A DNA stretch of 64,000 nucleotides, taken from assembly GCF_025665335.1 (NCBI RefSeq), contig NZ_CP106869.1, forward strand, positions 2,878,501 to 2,942,500, in the 5' to 3' direction. This DNA is from Xanthomonas sp. AM6. GTDB lineage: Bacteria > Pseudomonadota > Gammaproteobacteria > Xanthomonadales > Xanthomonadaceae. Below the pieces are notes generated by a model, which saw only the letters and a list, made by a program, of their open reading frames with translations, made no database searches and was not told where the DNA came from. Shown in pieces: positions 18,049 to 27,281 of the stretch (its first letter is position 1; each line of letters opens with the position of its first letter). The position numbers and the translations under genes were made by a program.

Positions 18049-19965
18049 ATGAGCCTGCATCCGAAAATCCATGCTATCACCGAGCGCATCCGCGAGCGCA
18101 GTGCGCCGTCGCGGCGCGCCTACCTGGCCGGCATCGACGCCGCGCTGCGCGACGGTCCGTTCCGCGCGCGCCTGAGCTGCGGCAACCTGGCGCACGGCTT
18201 CGCCGCCTGCGGCCCGACCGACAAGAGCCGGCTGGAAGGCGGGATCACGCCGAACCTGGGCATCGTCACCGCCTACAACGACATGCTGTCGGCGCACCAG
18301 CCGTTCGAGCACTATCCGGAGATGATCCGCAGCACCGCGCGCGCGCTCGGCGCCACCGCGCAGGTCGCCGGCGGCGTGCCGGCGATGTGCGACGGCGTGA
18401 CCCAGGGCCGCCCGGGCATGGAGCTGTCGCTGTTCTCGCGCGACGTGATCGCCCAGGCCACCGCGATCGGCCTGAGCCACGACATGTTCGACACCACCCT
18501 CTACCTGGGCGTGTGCGACAAGATCGTGCCCGGCCTGCTGATCGGCGCGCTGGCCTTCGGCCACCTGCCGGCGGTGTTCGTGCCGGCCGGGCCGATGACC
18601 CCGGGCATCCCCAACAAGCAGAAGGCCGAGGTGCGCGAGCGCTACGCCGCCGGCCAGGCCACCCGCGAGGAACTGCTGGCCGCCGAATCGGCGTCCTACC
18701 ACGCGCCGGGCACCTGCACCTTCTACGGCACCGCCAATTCCAACCAGGTGCTGCTGGAAGCGATGGGCGTGCAGTTGCCGGGCGCCTCGTTCGTCAACCC
18801 GGGCACGCCGCTGCGCGACGCGCTGACCCAGCAGGCCACCGAACGCGCGCTGCGCATCACCGCGCTGGGCAGCGATTTCCGCCCGCTCGGCCGGCTGATC
18901 GACGAGCGCGCGATCGTCAACGCCGCGGTCGCGCTGATGGCCACCGGCGGTTCCACCAACCACACCATCCACTGGGTGGCGGTGGCGCGCGCGGCCGGCA
19001 TCGTGCTGACCTGGGACGACCTGGACGAACTGTCGCAGATCGTGCCGCTGCTGACCCGCGTGTATCCCAACGGCGAAGCCGACGTGAACCATTTCGCCGC
19101 GGCCGGCGGGGTCGGCTTCGTGTTCCGCGAACTGATGGACGCGGGCCTGATGCACGACGACCTGCCCACCATCGTGCCCGGCGGCATGCGCGCCTACGGC
19201 GACGAGCCGTGCGTGCAGAACGGCGCGCTGGCCTACGTGCCGAGCCCGGCCACGAGCGCCGACGAGACGGTGGTGCGCCCGGCGTCGAACCCGTTCGAGG
19301 CGCAGGGCGGGCTGCGCCTGCTGCGCGGCAATCTCGGCCGCTCGCTGATCAAGCTGTCGGCGGTGAAGCCGGAATTCCGCACCATCGAGGCGCCGGCGGT
19401 GGTGATCGACGCGCCGCAGGTGTTGAACAAGCTGCACGCCGCCGGCGTGCTGCCGCACGACTTCGTGGTGGTGCTGCGCTACCAGGGGCCGCGGGCCAAC
19501 GGCATGCCGGAACTGCATTCGCTGGCGCCGCTGCTGGGCCTGCTGCAGAACCAGGGCCGGCGCGTGGCGCTGGTCACCGACGGGCGCCTGTCCGGCGCCT
19601 CGGGCAAGTTCCCGGCGGCGATCCACGTGACCCCGGAAGCGGCGCGCGGCGGTCCGATCGCGCGCGTGCGCGAGGGCGACATCGTGCGCCTGGACGGCGA
19701 GGCCGGCACCCTGGAGGTGCTGGTGGACGCCGCCGAATGGGCGACGCGCGCGCTGGCGCCGAACACCGCGCCGGCCGCGCACGACATCGGCCGCAACCTG
19801 TTCGCGATCAATCGCCGCGTGGTCGGCCCGGCCGACCAGGGCGCGATGTCGATCTCCTGCGGCCCGCCGGCCGCCGACGGCGACGTGTGGGACTACGACG
19901 CCGAATACGACCTGGGCCGCACCAGCGAGGCCGCCGCCGCGCCGCACGAGGAAAAGGACGCCTAG
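18049..19965 (+). CDS. edd: Phosphogluconate dehydratase
   Basis: 638 residues, full length for Edd. The signature CDKIVPGLL, the [11 protein letters not shown] segment and [22 protein letters not shown] (quoted in parts: [10 protein letters not shown]) mark the IlvD/Edd family of Fe-S dehydratases. It converts 6-phosphogluconate to KDPG, the committed Entner-Doudoroff step. It lies 124 bases after pgl and 95 bases before eda on the same strand, so it probably shares the zwf transcript, possibly with an extra promoter. Confidence 0.96.
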   Translation: MSLHPKIHAITERIRERSAPSRRAYLAGIDAALRDGPFRARLSCGNLAHGFAACGPTDKSRLEGGITPNLGIVTAYNDMLSAHQPFEHYPEMIRSTARALGATAQVAGGVPAMCDGVTQGRPGMELSLFSRDVIAQATAIGLSHDMFDTTLYLGVCDKIVPGLLIGALAFGHLPAVFVPAGPMTPGIPNKQKAEVRERYAAGQATREELLAAESASYHAPGTCTFYGTANSNQVLLEAMGVQLPGASFVNPGTPLRDALTQQATERALRITALGSDFRPLGRLIDERAIVNAAVALMATGGSTNHTIHWVAVARAAGIVLTWDDLDELSQIVPLLTRVYPNGEADVNHFAAAGGVGFVFRELMDAGLMHDDLPTIVPGGMRAYGDEPCVQNGALAYVPSPATSADETVVRPASNPFEAQGGLRLLRGNLGRSLIKLSAVKPEFRTIEAPAVVIDAPQVLNKLHAAGVLPHDFVVVLRYQGPRANGMPELHSLAPLLGLLQNQGRRVALVTDGRLSGASGKFPAAIHVTPEAARGGPIARVREGDIVRLDGEAGTLEVLVDAAEWATRALAPNTAPAAHDIGRNLFAINRRVVGPADQGAMSISCGPPAADGDVWDYDAEYDLGRTSEAAAAPHEEKDA

Positions 19966-20060
19966 CCTGCGGCCGGCAGGCGCCGCGCGCGCCTCGCCTC
20001 CCCTGCGCCGGCCGCCTGCGCCGGCGCGCTTGCCACCATCATCGCCAACACGAGACTGTC

Positions 20061-20717
20061 ATGACGATTGCCGAACACCAGAACACCGCCGAAGCGCTGC
20101 TGCGCGCCGCCGGCATCCTGCCGGTTGTCACCGTCCACACCCTGGACGAGGCGCGCCGCGTCTCCGCCGCGCTGCTCGAAGGCGGCCTGCCCGCGATCGA
20201 GCTGACCCTGCGCACGCCGGTGGCGATGGACGCGCTGGCGATGCTCAAGCGCGAGCTGCCGGACATCAAGATCGGCGCCGGCACCGTGCTCAGCGAGACC
20301 CAGCTGCAGCAGTCGATCGACGCCGGCGCCGACTTCATCGTCACCCCGGGCACGCCGCCGGCGCTGGCCGACGCATTGGCGCGGGCGCCGCTGCCGGTGG
20401 TGCCGGGCGCGGCCACCCCGACCGAGCTGCTGGCGCTGATGGCGCGCGGCTTCCGCGTATGCAAGCTGTTCCCGGCCTCGGCGGTCGGCGGCCTGGCCAT
20501 GCTCAAGGGCCTGGCCGGCCCGCTGGCGGAGCTGAAGCTGTGCCCCACCGGCGGCATCGGCGAAAGCACCGCCGCCGAGTACCTGGCGCAGCCGAACGTG
20601 GTCTGCATCGGCGGCTCGTGGATGGTGCCCAAGGACTGGCTGGCCAACGGCGAGTGGGACAAAGTGCGGGAGAGCGCGGCGAAGGCGGCGGAGATCGTGC
20701 GCGGGATTAGGGATTAG
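20061..20717 (+). CDS. eda: KDPG/KHG aldolase
   Basis: 218 residues. Glu47 in PAIELTLRTP, Arg51 in the same motif and the Schiff-base Lys135 in VCKLFPAS are all present. It splits KDPG to pyruvate and glyceraldehyde-3-phosphate. ATG at 20061. The last residues (RGIRD) and the TAG stop are encoded by a GGGATTA heptamer repeat, so the natural 3' end appears to have been replaced or extended by the repeat. A perfect terminator follows at once. Confidence 0.95.
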   Translation: MTIAEHQNTAEALLRAAGILPVVTVHTLDEARRVSAALLEGGLPAIELTLRTPVAMDALAMLKRELPDIKIGAGTVLSETQLQQSIDAGADFIVTPGTPPALADALARAPLPVVPGAATPTELLALMARGFRVCKLFPASAVGGLAMLKGLAGPLAELKLCPTGGIGESTAAEYLAQPNVVCIGGSWMVPKDWLANGEWDKVRESAAKAAEIVRGIRD

Positions 20718-20742
20718 GGATTCGCAACAGCAAAAGCAAAGC

Positions 20743-20774
20743 AAAAAAAGCGCCGGCATGCCGGCGCTTTTTTT
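20743..20774. terminator. Bidirectional intrinsic terminator after eda
   Basis: GCGCCGGCATGCCGGCGC at 20750-20767 is a perfect 18-base palindrome, flanked by seven A on the left and seven T on the right. It can therefore stop transcription from eda (plus) and from the large glycosidase gene (minus), whose stops lie on either side. Confidence 0.9.
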
Positions 20775-20775
20775 G

Positions 20776-20908
20776 CGAATCCCGAATCCCGAATCCCGAA
20801 TCCCGAATCCCGAATCCCGAATCCCGAATCCCGAATCCCGAATCCCGAATCCCGAATCCCGAATCCCGAATCCCGAATCCCGAATCCCGAATCCCGAATC
20901 CCGAATCC
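20776..20908. repeat. Perfect tandem array, 19 copies of CGAATCC
   Basis: 133 bases made of 19 uninterrupted 7-base units. All six frames stay open through it and yield peptides of repeated Arg-Ile-Pro-Asn-Pro-Glu-Ser or Gly-Phe-Gly-Ile-Arg-Asp-Ser, which are spurious. An array this pure is prone to slippage, so copy number probably varies between strains. Confidence 0.95.
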
Positions 20909-20929
20909 CGGCTTTCCCGAATCCCGGCC

Positions 20930-23900
20930 TCACCGCACCTCGACCTGCACATCCGCCGGCAGCGACCGGATCCGCAGTTCGCCGTGTTCCCACTGCGCCG
21001 CTTCGCCGTTGATCTGGGTGCGGCCGGGTTCGTCCGGGTACGGCCACGGCAGCACCAGGCCGCCGCTGGGCACGCGCAGGCCGCCGTCGATGCTCAGGGT
21101 GAGGCGGTTCTTCTGCCGCCGCAGCTGGTAGCTCAGTTCGCCCTGCGGGGTGCGCAGGTCCTGGATCGCGATGCCCTTGCCGTCGAACCACGCCGCCGGC
21201 ACGCCGGCCGCCAGCACCAGGCTGTCGTCGACGTCGCGCGCGTAGGCGAACATGTCCAGCACCGAGCGCACGAAGTCCGAGCCCACCCAGGCATGCGGCA
21301 GGTCGCCGACGAAGAACGGCTTGCGCGGCGTGCGCGAGACCACCTCGGCCCACTGGTTCCAGGGCTGCGGGGCGCGGTCCTTGAAGAAGAACTGGGTCGC
21401 GTCCCAGGCGCGCTCGCGCCAGCCCAGGCGCACGAACGCGGCGACGTTGCGCCATTCGTACGGGGTGTAGTCCTTCCACTCGCGCTTGCCGTCGCGGCGG
21501 CTCACGAATTCGCCCCAGTAGCGCTCGAAGGTGTTGCCCAGCAGCTGCGGCGGCAGCCGTCCCTGCTCGCCGCCCGGCGCCAGCGCGATGGTGCTGGAGG
21601 TGGGGTCGAAATCGCCCAGTTCCGCCGAGCCCGGCAGGAAGTCGATGTGGTGCTGCTGGGTGGCGCTGTCCAGCGAGGCGTACAGGTCCTGGCGGAACTG
21701 GTCGCGAGAAGCGGCGAAGCGCGCCGCATCGTCGATCCGGCCCAGCTCGGCGGCGATCGCCACCGCGTCCTTGTAGCCGCGCAGCGCCCAGAAGTTGTCC
21801 CAGTACGAGTGCATCGGCTTGGCCGAATAGCCTTCGTGGCTGATCGACACCGGCATCATCCCGTAGAACGCCGGGTTGCGCGCGCGGTTGTCCTCGGTGC
21901 GCTCGCTCAGGCGCAACTGCTCCATGTACTCGTAGGCGGCCAGCACGTTCGGCCACATCTTTTCCAGGAACGCGCGGTCGCCGCTGTAGCGGTAGTAGTC
22001 GGCGATGCCGAAGATCAGCTCGCCGTGGCTGTCGTTCTCCGGCACCGGGTCGCTGCCGCGGTCGTCCACGCAGCACGGCACCATGCCGTTGGCGAACTGG
22101 TACGGCGCGTACCACTCCAGGTACTCGCGCGCCACGTCGGCGCGGCCCAGGCGCAGCAGGCCTTCGGAGATCATCGCGCCGTCGCGGATCCAGCTGCGCG
22201 AATACGAGCGCGTGCCCGGCTGCAGGCGCGGCCCGATGCGCGAGATCAGCATGTGCGCCAGCGCAGTGCGCAGCGTGTCGGCCAGCGCCTTGCCCTCGGC
22301 CGGCACGCGCAGCTGCACCCGGTCCAGTTTCTCGCGCCATTGCGCGGCCACCAGTTGCTGCGCCTTGGCCGGGTCGAAACCGGCCGGCAGCGCCTGCGCG
22401 CCGGTCTGCGGGATCAGCAACGCCACCTCGCGCGTTTCGCCCGGGGCCAGGCGCCCGCGGTACAGCAGTGCGCCGGAGGCCAGGCCGTCCGCGTCCTGCG
22501 CCTGCTGCGGCAGCGCCGCGGTGTCGGCGGCCAGCCGCTCCACGTCGATGCCGGCGTCGAACGCGGTGGCGTAGGCGGCGTCGGGTTTCTGCACCGCGAA
22601 CACGCGCGGCTCGCCGTTGACCTCCACCTGCGCGCCGTTGACCGTCAGCAAATGGATCGGGCTGGCCCCGCCGACGGTATTGAGGAACTGGCTGGGCGGG
22701 TTCACCTGGAACGGCCGCACCGCCAGCGCCAGGGTGTAGTCGTGCGGCTTCTTGCTGGGGTTGCTGAGCCGGTAGCGCGCGACCAGCTGCGCCTGCTCGG
22801 GCGTGCCCTGGACGAAGGCGGTGATGCGCAGGCCGGCATCGTCGTGGCTCCAGTCCACGCTCGGGATCGGCAGGTAGTCGTCCTGCAGGCTCTGCGCGGT
22901 CTTCACGTCGGCCCAGCTCAGGCGCTTGCCGTCCAGCAGCAGGAACGGCTCGATGCTGAAACCGCCCTTGCCGACCTCGATCGCGCCGTCCTCGCCGACC
23001 AGGCCCTGCTCGCGGCCGCCGTCCAGGCCGACGATGGTCCAGTACGGCTGCTCGCCGCTGAAGCCGCGCGGGAACCAGCCGCGGGTGGAGTCGGCCGCCA
23101 CCGACTTGACGAAATCGTTCGGGGTGGCGGCGAAGGCCAGCGGCTGCAGCGCGATGTCGGCGATGCCGTAGCGGAAGCTGGGGCCGTCCTCCAGGTCGAT
23201 GCGCACGTAGCGCGCCTCGGTCTCCGGCATCGGCAGCCAGTCGGTGCCGCCGTTGCCGGCGGTGACGCTGCGCAGGTCGCGCCAGCTGCGGCCGTCGGCC
23301 GAGCCCTGCAGCCTGTAGCGCGATGCGTACACGCCCGGCGCCCACTGCAGCTTGGCGCCGCCGAACTCGCGCACCTTGCCCAGGTCCAGCATGATGGTCT
23401 GGGTCTTGGCGTTGCCGCTGTACCACACCGTGTCCGCCTTGCCGTCGGCGATGCGCTGCTCCAGCGCCGGCGCGGTGTCGGCGCTGACCTTCACCGCCAG
23501 CGGCGAGGTGTCCTGCGGCGGCAGCGGGGTCAGCGCCAGCTGGTCGAAGCACACCGTGCCCTTGCCGCCGACCTGGTTGTAGATGGTGAACTCGATCTGC
23601 GCGCTGCGCTTGAGCTCCTTCTCCGGGCTCGGTCCCCAGGCCTTCTCGATCTGCCGTTTCTTGAAAGCGACCGCGGTCCATTGCTTGGGGAACTCGTAGC
23701 GCGGCCGGTTGACCCACCACACGTTGTCGCCGCTGGCGTCGACCAGCTTGAACTGCAGGTCGTTGCTCGGCGAATCGCCGCGCAGCTGGAACGAGAGCTG
23801 GTAGTTGTCCGGATACTCGACCGGCAGCGCGCGGCGGATGCCGGCGTAGCCGGAGACGCCGTTGAAGTCGTAGTCCAGGCAGATCGCCTTGGCGCGGCCG

Positions 23901-24091
23901 CCGCTGGCGGCCTGCACCAGCCGGGTCGAGGCGGTGACCTGGTTGGAGACGACGATCTGCCAGTTGTCCAGGTTGTTGAAGCCGTCCAGCGCCAGCGGCG
24001 CGGTCGGCGCCGCGGCGAAGGCGTGCGCCGCCGCCAGTCCCAGCATCGCCACCAGCAACCGCCCGCCCGTCATCGCCGCACCGTCCGTCAT
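20930..24091 (-). CDS. Secreted discoidin-domain six-hairpin glycosidase
   Basis: 1053 residues. Signal peptide (LLVAMLGLAAAHAFA at about 12-26), then a CBM-like beta domain (to about 200), an F5/8 type C (discoidin) domain (about 205-330), a beta-sandwich region, and an (alpha/alpha)6 barrel in the C-terminal half with SYSRSWIRDGAM and ENDSHGELIFG, typical of GH15/GH63/GH94-like catalytic regions. Likely a periplasmic or outer-membrane glycoside hydrolase, substrate unknown. It is the last gene of the uptake operon, 162 bases after the permease. Start 24091 has AGGG upstream; Met at 24073 is an alternative. The frame to 24214 is not supported. Confidence 0.78.
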   Translation of the reverse strand: MTDGAAMTGGRLLVAMLGLAAAHAFAAAPTAPLALDGFNNLDNWQIVVSNQVTASTRLVQAASGGRAKAICLDYDFNGVSGYAGIRRALPVEYPDNYQLSFQLRGDSPSNDLQFKLVDASGDNVWWVNRPRYEFPKQWTAVAFKKRQIEKAWGPSPEKELKRSAQIEFTIYNQVGGKGTVCFDQLALTPLPPQDTSPLAVKVSADTAPALEQRIADGKADTVWYSGNAKTQTIMLDLGKVREFGGAKLQWAPGVYASRYRLQGSADGRSWRDLRSVTAGNGGTDWLPMPETEARYVRIDLEDGPSFRYGIADIALQPLAFAATPNDFVKSVAADSTRGWFPRGFSGEQPYWTIVGLDGGREQGLVGEDGAIEVGKGGFSIEPFLLLDGKRLSWADVKTAQSLQDDYLPIPSVDWSHDDAGLRITAFVQGTPEQAQLVARYRLSNPSKKPHDYTLALAVRPFQVNPPSQFLNTVGGASPIHLLTVNGAQVEVNGEPRVFAVQKPDAAYATAFDAGIDVERLAADTAALPQQAQDADGLASGALLYRGRLAPGETREVALLIPQTGAQALPAGFDPAKAQQLVAAQWREKLDRVQLRVPAEGKALADTLRTALAHMLISRIGPRLQPGTRSYSRSWIRDGAMISEGLLRLGRADVAREYLEWYAPYQFANGMVPCCVDDRGSDPVPENDSHGELIFGIADYYRYSGDRAFLEKMWPNVLAAYEYMEQLRLSERTEDNRARNPAFYGMMPVSISHEGYSAKPMHSYWDNFWALRGYKDAVAIAAELGRIDDAARFAASRDQFRQDLYASLDSATQQHHIDFLPGSAELGDFDPTSSTIALAPGGEQGRLPPQLLGNTFERYWGEFVSRRDGKREWKDYTPYEWRNVAAFVRLGWRERAWDATQFFFKDRAPQPWNQWAEVVSRTPRKPFFVGDLPHAWVGSDFVRSVLDMFAYARDVDDSLVLAAGVPAAWFDGKGIAIQDLRTPQGELSYQLRRQKNRLTLSIDGGLRVPSGGLVLPWPYPDEPGRTQINGEAAQWEHGELRIRSLPADVQVEVR

Positions 24092-24253
24092 AGACCTCGC
24101 CCTGCTCGTCGTTGGTTTTTGCAGGAGGCTCTCGTCCCCGTTCCGGGATCGGCTCCGACGCGCGACCGGCAAGGCGTCGGGGCCCGGGCCCCTCCTACAC
24201 GTACGTCCCATCATGGCCTGCGCGCTGGCGCGCAGCGACCCAGGCGCGTTCCC

Positions 24254-25090
24254 TCACCCCTTCACGCTGCCCAGCAACAGGCCCTGGATGTAGTAGCGCT
24301 GCAGCGCCAGGAACAGCGCCAGCACCGGGATCACCGTCACCACCGCGCCGGCCATCATCATCTCCACGTCCATGATGTGCTCGCGCGACAGCGCCGCCAG
24401 CGCCACCGGCAAGGTGTAGTGCTCCTGGTCGGTCAGCACGATCAGCGGCCACATGAAGTCGTTCCACGCGGCCATGAAGGTGAAGATGGTCAGCGTCACC
24501 AGCACCGGCTTGAGCATCGGCAGCACGATCTGGAAGAAGATGCGCAGTTCGCCGGCGCCGTCGATGCGCGCCGCCTCCAGCAGTTCGTCCGGGATCGAGC
24601 GCGCGTACTGGCGCACCAGGAAGATGCCGAACACCGTGGCCAGCGCCGGCACCACCACCCCGCCGAAGTTGTTGACCAGGTGCAGCTGCTTCATCAGCAG
24701 GAACAGCGGCAGCATCGCTACCTGCGCCGGGATCACCAGCGCCGCCAGCAGGATCTGGAAGATCCGCTCCTTGCCGACGAAGCGCAGCTTGGCGAAGGCG
24801 TAGCCGGCCATGGTGTTGATCAGCAGCGAGCCGAAGGTGATCGCGCACGACACCAGCAGGCTGTTGGCGAAGTTGCGCGCCATGCCGGTGCGCGAGAACA
24901 GCTCGCCGTAGTTGGCCAGGGTCGGGCCGGTCGGCAGCAGCGGCGGCGGGAAGCGGCTGGCCTGCCCGGCCGGCATGAACGACACCGACACCATCCACAG
25001 CAACGGCGCCAGGCTGACCAGCGCCAGCAGCAGCAGCCCGCCGTTGACCAGCAGCGTGTTCCAGCGCGAGGCGCCGATCTCGCGGCTCAT
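24254..25090 (-). CDS. Carbohydrate ABC transporter permease, MalG type
   Basis: 278 residues with six predicted helices. The EAA loop motif (ELLEAARIDGAGELRIFFQIVLP, here EAARIDGAG) marks a CUT1 permease, and the C-terminal LQRYYIQGLLLGSVKG is a MalG-like ending. It pairs with the permease gene immediately upstream, which it overlaps by four bases (ATGA). It moves the sugar bound by the lipoprotein at 25965-27281 into the cytoplasm, driven by an ATPase not encoded here. Confidence 0.92.
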   Translation of the reverse strand: MSREIGASRWNTLLVNGGLLLLALVSLAPLLWMVSVSFMPAGQASRFPPPLLPTGPTLANYGELFSRTGMARNFANSLLVSCAITFGSLLINTMAGYAFAKLRFVGKERIFQILLAALVIPAQVAMLPLFLLMKQLHLVNNFGGVVVPALATVFGIFLVRQYARSIPDELLEAARIDGAGELRIFFQIVLPMLKPVLVTLTIFTFMAAWNDFMWPLIVLTDQEHYTLPVALAALSREHIMDVEMMMAGAVVTVIPVLALFLALQRYYIQGLLLGSVKG

Positions 25091-25968
25091 ACCAGGTCCT
25101 TCTTGCGGCCGAAGCGCAACATCACGGAGGTCACTCCCAGGATGATCAGGAACAGCAGGAACGCCACCGCCGACGCGCGGCCGAGGTTCCACCACTTGAA
25201 GCCTTCCTCGAACATGAAGTACAGCACGCTGACCGTGCTCTGCAGCGGGTCGCCGCGGGTCATCACGTAGGGTTCGGCGAACAGCTGGAAGTAGCCGGAT
25301 ACGGTGATCACCCCGACCACCAGCAGCACCGGCCCCAGCATCGGCAGGGTGATGTGCAGGAACTGCCGCCACTTCGAGGCGCCGTCGATGCGCGCGGCCT
25401 CGTACAGGTCCTGCGGGATGCCCTGCAGGCCGGCCAGGAAGATCACCATGTTGTAGCCGAAGTTCTTCCATACCGCGAACAGCATGATCGTCGGCATCGC
25501 CCAGTGCGGATCGCCCAGCCAGTCGACCGGGCCGATGCCCAGGTGGCTCAGGCCGTAGTTGACCAGGCCGTAGCTGGTGTGGAACAGGTAGCGCCAGATC
25601 ACCGCCACCGCCACCAGCGTGGTCACCACCGGCGCGAACAGCGCGGTGCGGAACAGCGGCTTGAACCGCGCCACCGGCGCGTTGAGCAGCAATGCCGCGC
25701 CCAGCGAGGCGCCGATCGACAGCGGCACGCCGACGATGACGAAGTAGGTGGTGTTCCACAGCGACTTCCAGAACATCTGCGTCTGCAGCAACTCGATGTA
25801 GTTGCCGAAGCCGACGAAGCGCAGGTGGTTGCTGTCGGCCAGCGCGTACAGGTCGAAGTCGGTGACGCTCAGCGCCAGCGCCGACAGCACCGGCAGGCCG
25901 AAGAACACGCCGATCACGATCAGCGCCGGCCCGGCGAACAGCCAGCCGGCCAGGGAACCGCGCTTCAT
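25087..25968 (-). CDS. Carbohydrate ABC transporter permease, MalF type
   Basis: 293 residues with six helices and the EAA motif YEAARIDGASKWRQF. N-terminal LFAGPALIVIGVFFGLPV is typical of the MalF/UgpA side of CUT1 importers. It overlaps both the solute-binding gene upstream and the MalG-type gene downstream by four bases each, so the three are coupled. Confidence 0.92.
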   Translation of the reverse strand: MKRGSLAGWLFAGPALIVIGVFFGLPVLSALALSVTDFDLYALADSNHLRFVGFGNYIELLQTQMFWKSLWNTTYFVIVGVPLSIGASLGAALLLNAPVARFKPLFRTALFAPVVTTLVAVAVIWRYLFHTSYGLVNYGLSHLGIGPVDWLGDPHWAMPTIMLFAVWKNFGYNMVIFLAGLQGIPQDLYEAARIDGASKWRQFLHITLPMLGPVLLVVGVITVSGYFQLFAEPYVMTRGDPLQSTVSVLYFMFEEGFKWWNLGRASAVAFLLFLIILGVTSVMLRFGRKKDLV

Positions 25969-27281
25969 GGCGCCGCTCCCGCGGCCGGGGCCGTCGCCGC
26001 CGCCTGCGGATGCTGCTGCTGGTAGATCCAGCGCCGCTTCTCCAGGATCTCGTCCACGCGCTTGTCCAGGTCCTGCACCGCCTTCTCCTGGCTTTCGCCG
26101 CCGCGCACCACGCGCTCGGTGACCAGCCGCATTTCCTGCACGATGCGCTCCCATTCCAGCACCTTCGGCGCCGGCTTGACCCGCTCCAGCTGGTCGCGGA
26201 ACGCATGCGCCAGCGGATCGTTGGCCAGCGACGGATACGCCCAGGTGCTGCGCCGCGGCGGCATGTCGCCGATCAGCGCATGGAAGCGCGCCTGCGTCTG
26301 CGGCCGCGACAGGAACTCGATCAGCTTCCAGGCCGCGTCCTTCTGCTGCGACTTGCGGAAGATCACCAGGCTGGTGCCGCCGGCGATGCCGGCGCCCGGA
26401 CCGTCCGGGCCCGGCAGCGGCATCGTGCCCCACTGCCCTTTCAGCGCGGCCGGCTCCAGCTTGCGGAACTCGCGGATGTTCCACGGCCCGGAGATGTAGA
26501 ACGCGTAGAAGCCGTTGAAGAACTCGTCCCAGACGTTGGAGATCTGGGTCTCGGACATCTTCGGCGCCCAGTCCTGCTCGAACATGTTGGCGTAGAAGCC
26601 CAGCGCCTTGCGGAAGCCCGGGCTGCGGAAGTTGCCGTAGTTGTTGTGGTCGCGCAGCAGCGGATCGTCCAGCTGCAGGCCCAGCGACAGCTGCTGCTCG
26701 AACTCGTTGATCGGCATCAGGATCGCGTAGCGCTTGGGCCCCACGTGCCGCTTCACCGCGGCCATGGCCTGTTCCCACTCGGCCCAGGTCTGCGGCAACT
26801 TCTCCACGCCGGCGTCCCTGAGCATGTCCTTGCGGTAGAACAGCAGGCGCGTGTCCACGTACCACGGCACCCCGTACAGCTGGCCGTCGATGACGCTGGT
26901 GTCCCAGATGCCGGCGAAGTAGTCCTTCGGATCGACCACCTTGGACTGGTCGACGTAGGGCTGCAGCGGCTGCAGCGTGTCCAACGCGGCGAATTCGGGG
27001 ATCCAGGTGTTGCCGAGCTGGCACACGTCCGGCAGGCCGTCGGCGGCGAAGGCGGTCAGCAGCTTCTCGTGCGCGGCGGTCCACGGGATGTTCTGGATGT
27101 CCACGCGGATGCCGGGGTTCTCCTTCTCGAACTCGGGGATCAGCTCGGCCACCACCTCGGCCTCGCGGCCCATCGCCCAGAACCGCACCACCTCGCCCTG
27201 CGGCGCGCGCGCGCAGCCGCACAGGGCCAGCATCAGCATGCCCAGCAGCAGCCAGCGACGGGTCATCGGCGATGCGCTCAT
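25965..27281 (-). CDS. Sugar ABC transporter solute-binding lipoprotein
   Basis: 438 residues. Lipobox LCGC puts the acylated Cys at residue 23. The rest is an extracellular solute-binding protein of the MalE/UgpB cluster: VVRFWAMG, a hinge region, and Trp-rich carbohydrate-contact segments (VPWYVDTRLLFYRKD). A short coiled-coil-like Gln/Lys-rich tail and an Ala/Pro C-terminus follow. ATG at 27281 overlaps the stop of the upstream hydrolase gene (ATGA). It should capture oligosaccharides released in the periplasm. Confidence 0.9.
   Translation of the reverse strand: MSASPMTRRWLLLGMLMLALCGCARAPQGEVVRFWAMGREAEVVAELIPEFEKENPGIRVDIQNIPWTAAHEKLLTAFAADGLPDVCQLGNTWIPEFAALDTLQPLQPYVDQSKVVDPKDYFAGIWDTSVIDGQLYGVPWYVDTRLLFYRKDMLRDAGVEKLPQTWAEWEQAMAAVKRHVGPKRYAILMPINEFEQQLSLGLQLDDPLLRDHNNYGNFRSPGFRKALGFYANMFEQDWAPKMSETQISNVWDEFFNGFYAFYISGPWNIREFRKLEPAALKGQWGTMPLPGPDGPGAGIAGGTSLVIFRKSQQKDAAWKLIEFLSRPQTQARFHALIGDMPPRRSTWAYPSLANDPLAHAFRDQLERVKPAPKVLEWERIVQEMRLVTERVVRGGESQEKAVQDLDKRVDEILEKRRWIYQQQHPQAAATAPAAGAAP

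Larger units (their letters stand above)
20702..20928. repeat. Heptamer repeat module at the end of eda: short left arm, terminator, long right arm
   Basis: The left arm (20702-20723) has three GGGATTA/C units, including the eda stop. The right arm starts at 20776 as a perfect tandem array and is followed by two looser copies to 20928. The terminator hairpin sits in the loop between the arms. Confidence 0.85.

Noticed and set aside
20707-21012. Open frames encoding repeated RIPNPES / GFGIRDS peptides
   Set aside because: They are translations of the CGAATCC tandem array and have no start context or non-repeat sequence; they are not proteins.
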